Below, one piece after another: positions 5,962-8,955 of a DNA stretch of 8,955 nt. Below the pieces are notes generated by a model. The model had not been told where the DNA came from. It made no database searches and was given only the letters and a program-made list of their open reading frames with translations. Each line of letters starts with the position of its first letter. Position 1 is the first letter of the stretch. The stretch covers positions 1 through 8,955 of the forward strand of contig JALXDB010000037.1 of assembly GCA_026990615.1 (NCBI GenBank), written 5' to 3'. The stretch is from Spirochaetota bacterium. Its GTDB lineage: Bacteria; Spirochaetota; B62-G9. Both the position numbers and the translations under genes were made by a program.

Positions 5962-7213
5962 ATGTTAGTGCTGAAAGCATTAAGGCTGTACCAACCGGTA
6001 TTATGAGGTTATCGAGGTTGTAGATCGGAATAATCTCCATTATTGTAGCCGCTGCAGCTACCAGTATAGATACCCCCAGTGGGAAAAAGAATGCAAGAAT
6101 AGCAAATGCCGAAATAAAAAAAGCAATTGATCCTTCTATGGAACTATTTTTTACCCCGGGAATGGGATGCCTGCCCGTTAATTTCCCCACTATTGATGAC
6201 AGAGTATCAGAGATTGATACTACCATTGTTGAAGGCAGGTTGTACCTGAATGGGAAGAAAAGTATTGTGAAGAAAATACCAACTCCCAGAAAAACCGGAC
6301 CAAAGATGATGTTTCTTGTCTCTATATCTCTCTGGGCGCCTTTTGTTATCTTGGCCAGAAGGAAAAAAGACAATCCGTGATGTCTTAGTATTTCCGATAT
6401 CAGATAAATCACTATAAAAGCTGATAGCGCAGCAAGGGTTAGAGGTTTACTGAAGTATTGCGCCAAAAATGGTACGCCTATTCCGATTATATGTATAAGT
6501 TTTCTGAATATCTCCCTTTTCCAGATAAAATAACCTTTTTGAAGATTTTTGGGCAGTTCCCCTTCCCTCAATATATAGGGGAGTATTTCAAGGAAATTGT
6601 TGCCCTCGATAATTACCGTGGCTTCTTTTCGGATTGATTTTGTCGGGTTGAAACCTATACTTATGCCACTTTTTTTAAACAGTTCGATGTTGTTGGGGTC
6701 GTCCCCAATTGAAACAACATTGTTCCATTTAAGACCAAGATCTTTAACCAGTTTACCCACCACATCCCGTTTTGAAATTACCCAGATTTTTTCTTTGCTT
6801 AGGTCCCTGCTGTAACGATCAATGTCAAGCCCGTGGAAATAATCGGCTCCTATCTCATCAGCAAGGTATTCCAGGATGAAGCTCGGTATCCCGGCACTTA
6901 TTATTGCAACAAAAAATCCGTTGTTTTTTAAGATTTCTATGGTTTTTTTCAGGTTATGAACCCTTTTGATTTTCCCGGCTATTTCGACTGCCCTGTCGGA
7001 GCTGATCCCCTTTACAAGATTGTATCCCCTTTCGAGGAGTTCCTGGATATTTATTTTGTTGCGGTAGTACTTTAATCCCAGAAGTACAAGTTTCAGAAAG
7101 CTGAAAAATCCCCTGTGTATTGCGAGTCTTTTTAAAAAAAAATCCCGGTATATAACGCCATCAACGTCAAATACCACAAGACCTCTATACCTTTTTTCAC
7201 CTTGATTTTTCAT
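5960..7213 (-). CDS. Fusion: HAD-family phosphatase plus SEC59/DGK1-type CTP-dependent lipid kinase
   Basis: Two domains lie in one 417-residue chain. Residues about 10-215 form an HAD hydrolase of the phosphoserine phosphatase-like type: motif I DVDGV with nucleophile D16 and acid D18, motif II S106 in IISAG, probable motif III K148, and motif IV GDDPNN (170-175). All catalytic positions are present, so it should be an active phosphatase. Residues about 232-417 are a polytopic membrane domain related to dolichol kinase, phytol kinase and the yeast diacylglycerol kinase. Its landmarks are RKLIH (237-241), a nucleotide-site region SISDTLSSIVGK (333-344) with SD in place of the usual GD, KNSSIEGS (355-362), and E393 with DN at 401-402. 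These enzymes use CTP to phosphorylate a lipid alcohol. The substrate could be polyprenol, diacylglycerol or another lipid; the sequence does not say. The ATG at 7213 has only a weak ribosome-binding site. A T9-A5 run lies near codons 24-28. Confidence 0.82.
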   Translation of the reverse strand: MKNQGEKRYRGLVVFDVDGVIYRDFFLKRLAIHRGFFSFLKLVLLGLKYYRNKINIQELLERGYNLVKGISSDRAVEIAGKIKRVHNLKKTIEILKNNGFFVAIISAGIPSFILEYLADEIGADYFHGLDIDRYSRDLSKEKIWVISKRDVVGKLVKDLGLKWNNVVSIGDDPNNIELFKKSGISIGFNPTKSIRKEATVIIEGNNFLEILPYILREGELPKNLQKGYFIWKREIFRKLIHIIGIGVPFLAQYFSKPLTLAALSAFIVIYLISEILRHHGLSFFLLAKITKGAQRDIETRNIIFGPVFLGVGIFFTILFFPFRYNLPSTMVVSISDTLSSIVGKLTGRHPIPGVKNSSIEGSIAFFISAFAILAFFFPLGVSILVAAAATIMEIIPIYNLDNLIIPVGTALMLSALT

Positions 7214-7297
7214 GGCCTGTAATTATAACCTTTTAATATTTTAGGTTTTATTAATATACTAATATTTACAGAATAATTCATTTTATTTGGAGAATCT
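7214..7297. promoter_or_regulatory. Divergent promoter region, weak candidates only
   Basis: This 84-bp, very AT-rich gap must hold the starts of both divergent genes. For the minus-strand fusion gene, TATAAT (7227-7222) is a perfect -10, but its -35 position is poor (TAAAAC at 7250-7245), and transcription would start only a few bases before the ATG, giving an almost leaderless mRNA. For the methyltransferase, TATACT (7255-7260) is a good -10 with a poor -35 (TTTAAT, 7232-7237). An imperfect palindrome, TATTAATATACTAATA, overlaps the second -10 and could be a shared regulator site. None of this is firm. Confidence 0.3.
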
Positions 7298-8446
7298 GTG
7301 CGTATCAAAATTGAAAAGATAGTACACGGTGGATACGGATTGGCCTACCACGATGGGGGAGTACTTCTTATCCCCTTTACGGTACCGGGAGATACCATCG
7401 ATGCTGTATGTGCGGAAAGGGGAAATCCGAGGTTCTGCTGGATAAAAAAAATAGTAGAGCCATCAAAATACAGGATTGAACCAAAATGTCCTAATTTTAC
7501 AGTCTGCGGTGGGTGTGATTTTCAGAATATAGATTACATATACGAACTGGAGGTTAAAAAAGGGATATTAATAGAAGACTTGAAACGTCTAGGGGGGATA
7601 GATATAGGCTGTATTGAAGATATCGATCTAATATATGCGGGTGATCAGTTTTACAGAAATAATGTACAGTTTAAAACTGATGGTGAGGGTAAGGTGGGGT
7701 TTTTTATGAAAAAAAGCACCCAGGTAGTTCATATTCCGGAGGGAGGCTGTTTGCTGGTTGATGAGAAAATCAACGAGTTTGTGCTTGATATTCTTGACGG
7801 GGTAGATTTTAAAAGAGGAGGATTTAGAGTCAGGAGTAACAGAAAAGGAGAGGTGTTTAAAAAGGGAGTGCCCGGATTTAGAGATGACAGGTACTGCTAC
7901 TACGATTGCAGAGATTTTGATTTCAGGGTTGATATAGATGGATTTTTTCAGATAAATAATTTTCTGTATGAAAAATGGCTGGATCGGGTTATAGAGTACA
8001 TTGAACCGTGTGAAGATGATTTTGTAGCAGATCTTTTTTCAGGGATAGGGTTTATTACAATTCCCGTTGCAAACTATGTCAGGAAAGTTTTGGGAATGGA
8101 AATAAATGGAACAGCGGTTAAAAATGCATTGTACAATGCACAGGTAAATGGTGTGGATAACTGTATTTTTAAAAGAGTAGATGTTAACAGGGGGTTTTAT
8201 GTAAAAGAAAAGCCCAATAAGATTGTTCTGGATCCACCGAGGGCTGGTATATCGGAACAGTTGATAAAGGAGATTGTGGAGCTTGAACCTGAATATGTTG
8301 TCTATGTTTCGTGTGACACTTCAACATATGCCAGGGATGTGGGTATATTATACAAATACGGTATGAAAATTGACAAAATAACTCTTATCGATATGTTCCC
8401 GAGAACATCCCACATAGAGGTAATCTCAAGGCTGGTCTTTATTTGA
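7298..8446 (+). CDS. RNA uracil-C5 methyltransferase, TrmA/RlmD family, iron-sulphur type
   Basis: S-adenosylmethionine-dependent enzyme that methylates C5 of a uridine, most likely in 23S rRNA. The N-terminal 55 residues form a short TRAM-like RNA-binding region. Four cysteines placed as in RlmD (C64, C70, C73 in CPNFTVCGGC, and C151) should hold a 4Fe-4S cluster. The catalytic part shows FFQIN with Q218, the SAM-binding DLFSGIG (245-251), acidic E268 in GMEIN, DPPRAG (312-317), catalytic C339 in SCDTSTYARD and the general base E374 in SHIEV. All key residues are intact. At 382 residues it is shorter than E. coli RlmD (433). RlmD, RlmC and RlmCD cannot be separated by eye, so the target base (U1939, U747 or both in E. 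coli numbering) is open. The start is GTG, supported by GGAG five bases upstream. It is divergent from the fusion gene and appears functionally unrelated to it. Confidence 0.9.
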   Translation: MRIKIEKIVHGGYGLAYHDGGVLLIPFTVPGDTIDAVCAERGNPRFCWIKKIVEPSKYRIEPKCPNFTVCGGCDFQNIDYIYELEVKKGILIEDLKRLGGIDIGCIEDIDLIYAGDQFYRNNVQFKTDGEGKVGFFMKKSTQVVHIPEGGCLLVDEKINEFVLDILDGVDFKRGGFRVRSNRKGEVFKKGVPGFRDDRYCYYDCRDFDFRVDIDGFFQINNFLYEKWLDRVIEYIEPCEDDFVADLFSGIGFITIPVANYVRKVLGMEINGTAVKNALYNAQVNGVDNCIFKRVDVNRGFYVKEKPNKIVLDPPRAGISEQLIKEIVELEPEYVVYVSCDTSTYARDVGILYKYGMKIDKITLIDMFPRTSHIEVISRLVFI

Positions 8447-8458
8447 GTCAGTAATTGC

Positions 8459-8487
8459 TTGACTATGTGCGTTCAATATTCTATCTT
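8459..8487 (+). promoter_or_regulatory. Candidate sigma-70-type promoter for rpsF
   Basis: TTGACT (8459-8464) and TATCTT (8482-8487) are 17 bases apart, the same -35 word and spacing seen in front of the ABC operon. Transcription would start near 8494, just before the leader hairpin, giving a leader of about 65 bases. This supports rpsF having its own promoter instead of depending on the methyltransferase gene that ends at 8446. Confidence 0.55.
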
Positions 8488-8499
8488 GTTTTGAAAATG

Positions 8500-8549
8500 C
8501 CTTTCTGTTCACCGGTTTTTTTTAGGTGAACCGTAAGACCAGGGAAAGG
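8500..8549 (+). promoter_or_regulatory. Structured rpsF leader resembling the S6:S18 autoregulatory motif
   Basis: An inner stem pairs TTCACC (8508-8513) with GGTGAA (8525-8530) around a T-rich loop. An outer stem pairs CCTTTC (8500-8505) with GAAAGG (8544-8549). Between them the 3' side carries an asymmetric bulge starting CCG (8531-8533). The known S6:S18 leader upstream of rpsF in many bacteria is a hairpin with an asymmetric internal loop containing a conserved CCG that imitates the 16S rRNA site of S6 and S18. The outer stem's 3' strand overlaps the ribosome-binding site AAGGGG (8546-8551), so protein binding could stabilise it and block translation. Pairing and CCG are seen; the family match is from memory, and an alternative CGGTT/AACCG pairing (8513-8517 with 8529-8533) competes. 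Confidence 0.55.
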
Positions 8550-8560
8550 GGATTAAGAAG

Positions 8561-8839
8561 ATGAGAAAGTACGAAATACTCTACATTTTAGATCCGCAGG
8601 AAGAAGCCCACAGAAGAGCCATCGACTATATCAAGAAGCACTACTCTGAAATTGGTGCAAACCTTTTTGAAGAAAAAGAGATGGGTAAAAGAAAACTCGC
8701 CTATGAGATAAACAAAAAGAGCGATGGCTTCTACTATGTTACAAGAATCGAGATAGAAGATTTCAGAAAGCTGGATGAATTTGAAAGAGAGTTAAAACAC
8801 AACAACGATATTATAAGGCATATGAAGATTAGATTATAG
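8561..8839 (+). CDS. rpsF: 30S ribosomal protein S6
   Basis: Small-subunit protein that binds the central domain of 16S rRNA as a heterodimer with S18. The 92-residue product shows the S6 pattern: opening MRKYEILYIL (first beta strand), the helix with the basic IKKHY segment, GKRKLAYEINKKSDGFYY around 47-64 and the closing NNDIIRHMKIRL. The length is that of compact bacterial S6 (about 92-100); E. coli S6 is longer only through an acidic tail. The ribosome-binding site AAGGGG lies nine bases before the ATG. Its leader probably mediates feedback control. In many bacteria ssb and rpsR follow closely; here at least 116 bases without a gene follow, so the usual rpsF-ssb-rpsR order is either loosened or broken. 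Confidence 0.95.
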   Translation: MRKYEILYILDPQEEAHRRAIDYIKKHYSEIGANLFEEKEMGKRKLAYEINKKSDGFYYVTRIEIEDFRKLDEFERELKHNNDIIRHMKIRL

Positions 8840-8887
8840 TTTTCTAATGCCAGATTCCGGTATTCTGAAATTAATCTCCAGTTCCAG

Positions 8888-8916
8888 TTGAATGATACAG
8901 TGAAAGTTTCTATATT
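8888..8916 (+). promoter_or_regulatory. Candidate promoter pointing out of the window
   Basis: TTGAAT (8888-8893, 4 of 6) and TATATT (8911-8916, 5 of 6) are 17 bases apart. They would drive a gene beginning after the window edge, which suggests that the gene after rpsF is not solely dependent on the rpsF promoter. The rest of 8840-8955 shows no open frame of useful length and no hairpin followed by a T run. Confidence 0.4.
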
Positions 8917-8931
8917 TTATATTGTATAAAA
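8915..8931. repeat. AT-only inverted repeat at the predicted outward promoter
   Basis: TTTTATA (8915-8921) and TATAAAA (8925-8931) form a perfect seven-base dyad around TTG, overlapping the -10 element and the expected start site. It could be an operator or chance in an AT-rich gap. Confidence 0.25.
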
Positions 8932-8955
8932 CAAAATTACGTATACTATTAAGAC

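Noticed and set aside
1..8955. Mobile element, defence system, CRISPR array or tRNA
   Set aside because: No transposase, integrase, nuclease or toxin-like gene, no regularly spaced repeats and no cloverleaf-like sequence were seen; gene order is compact and composition looks even.

Overview
The window comes from an AT-rich bacterial chromosome with compact gene spacing, Shine-Dalgarno-led starts and Lys/Ile-rich proteins. It looks like ordinary chromosomal sequence, not a mobile region: I see no transposase, integrase, phage gene, CRISPR array or tRNA. A TrmA/RlmD-type rRNA methyltransferase, bacterial ribosomal protein S6 and a GldA/GldF/GldG/DUF4340 transporter operon point to a bacterium, probably a diderm anaerobe. 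Spirochaetota or a similar deep-branching phylum is a guess that the window cannot settle.

Layout. (1) 1-1001, plus strand: the last codons of a possible upstream gene, then a ribokinase (rbsK). (2) 1002-1179: a 178-bp gap with a promoter candidate and an AT-rich dyad. (3) 1180-5901, plus strand: a tightly coupled four-gene operon encoding an ABC ATPase, an ABC-2 membrane protein, a GldG-type auxiliary protein and a DUF4340 protein. The genes overlap by 1 nt, lie 2 nt apart, and overlap by 4 nt. (4) 5924-5961: a strong hairpin terminator between convergent genes. (5) 7213-5960, minus strand: an unusual fusion of an HAD phosphatase with a SEC59/DGK1/VTE5-type CTP-dependent lipid kinase. (6) 7298-8446, plus strand: an iron-sulphur RNA uracil-C5 methyltransferase, divergent from the fusion gene. 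(7) 8459-8839, plus strand: rpsF with its own promoter candidate and a structured leader that resembles the S6:S18 autoregulatory motif. (8) 8840-8955: non-coding, with an outward-facing promoter candidate and dyad.

How the genes fit together. The ABC operon should form one complex: a cytoplasmic ATPase on a six-helix membrane protein, with two membrane-anchored proteins whose large domains are probably extracytoplasmic. Its substrate is unknown. In Bacteroidota, GldA/F/G are linked to gliding motility, but homologues are widespread in non-gliders, so gliding should not be inferred here. The remaining genes are separate transcription units for sugar phosphorylation, lipid-phosphate metabolism and ribosome biogenesis.

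The observations most worth following up are the phosphatase-kinase fusion, the three-module DUF4340 protein whose poly-lysine tract is an insertion in one module, the rpsF leader, and a G8 tract inside rbsK.
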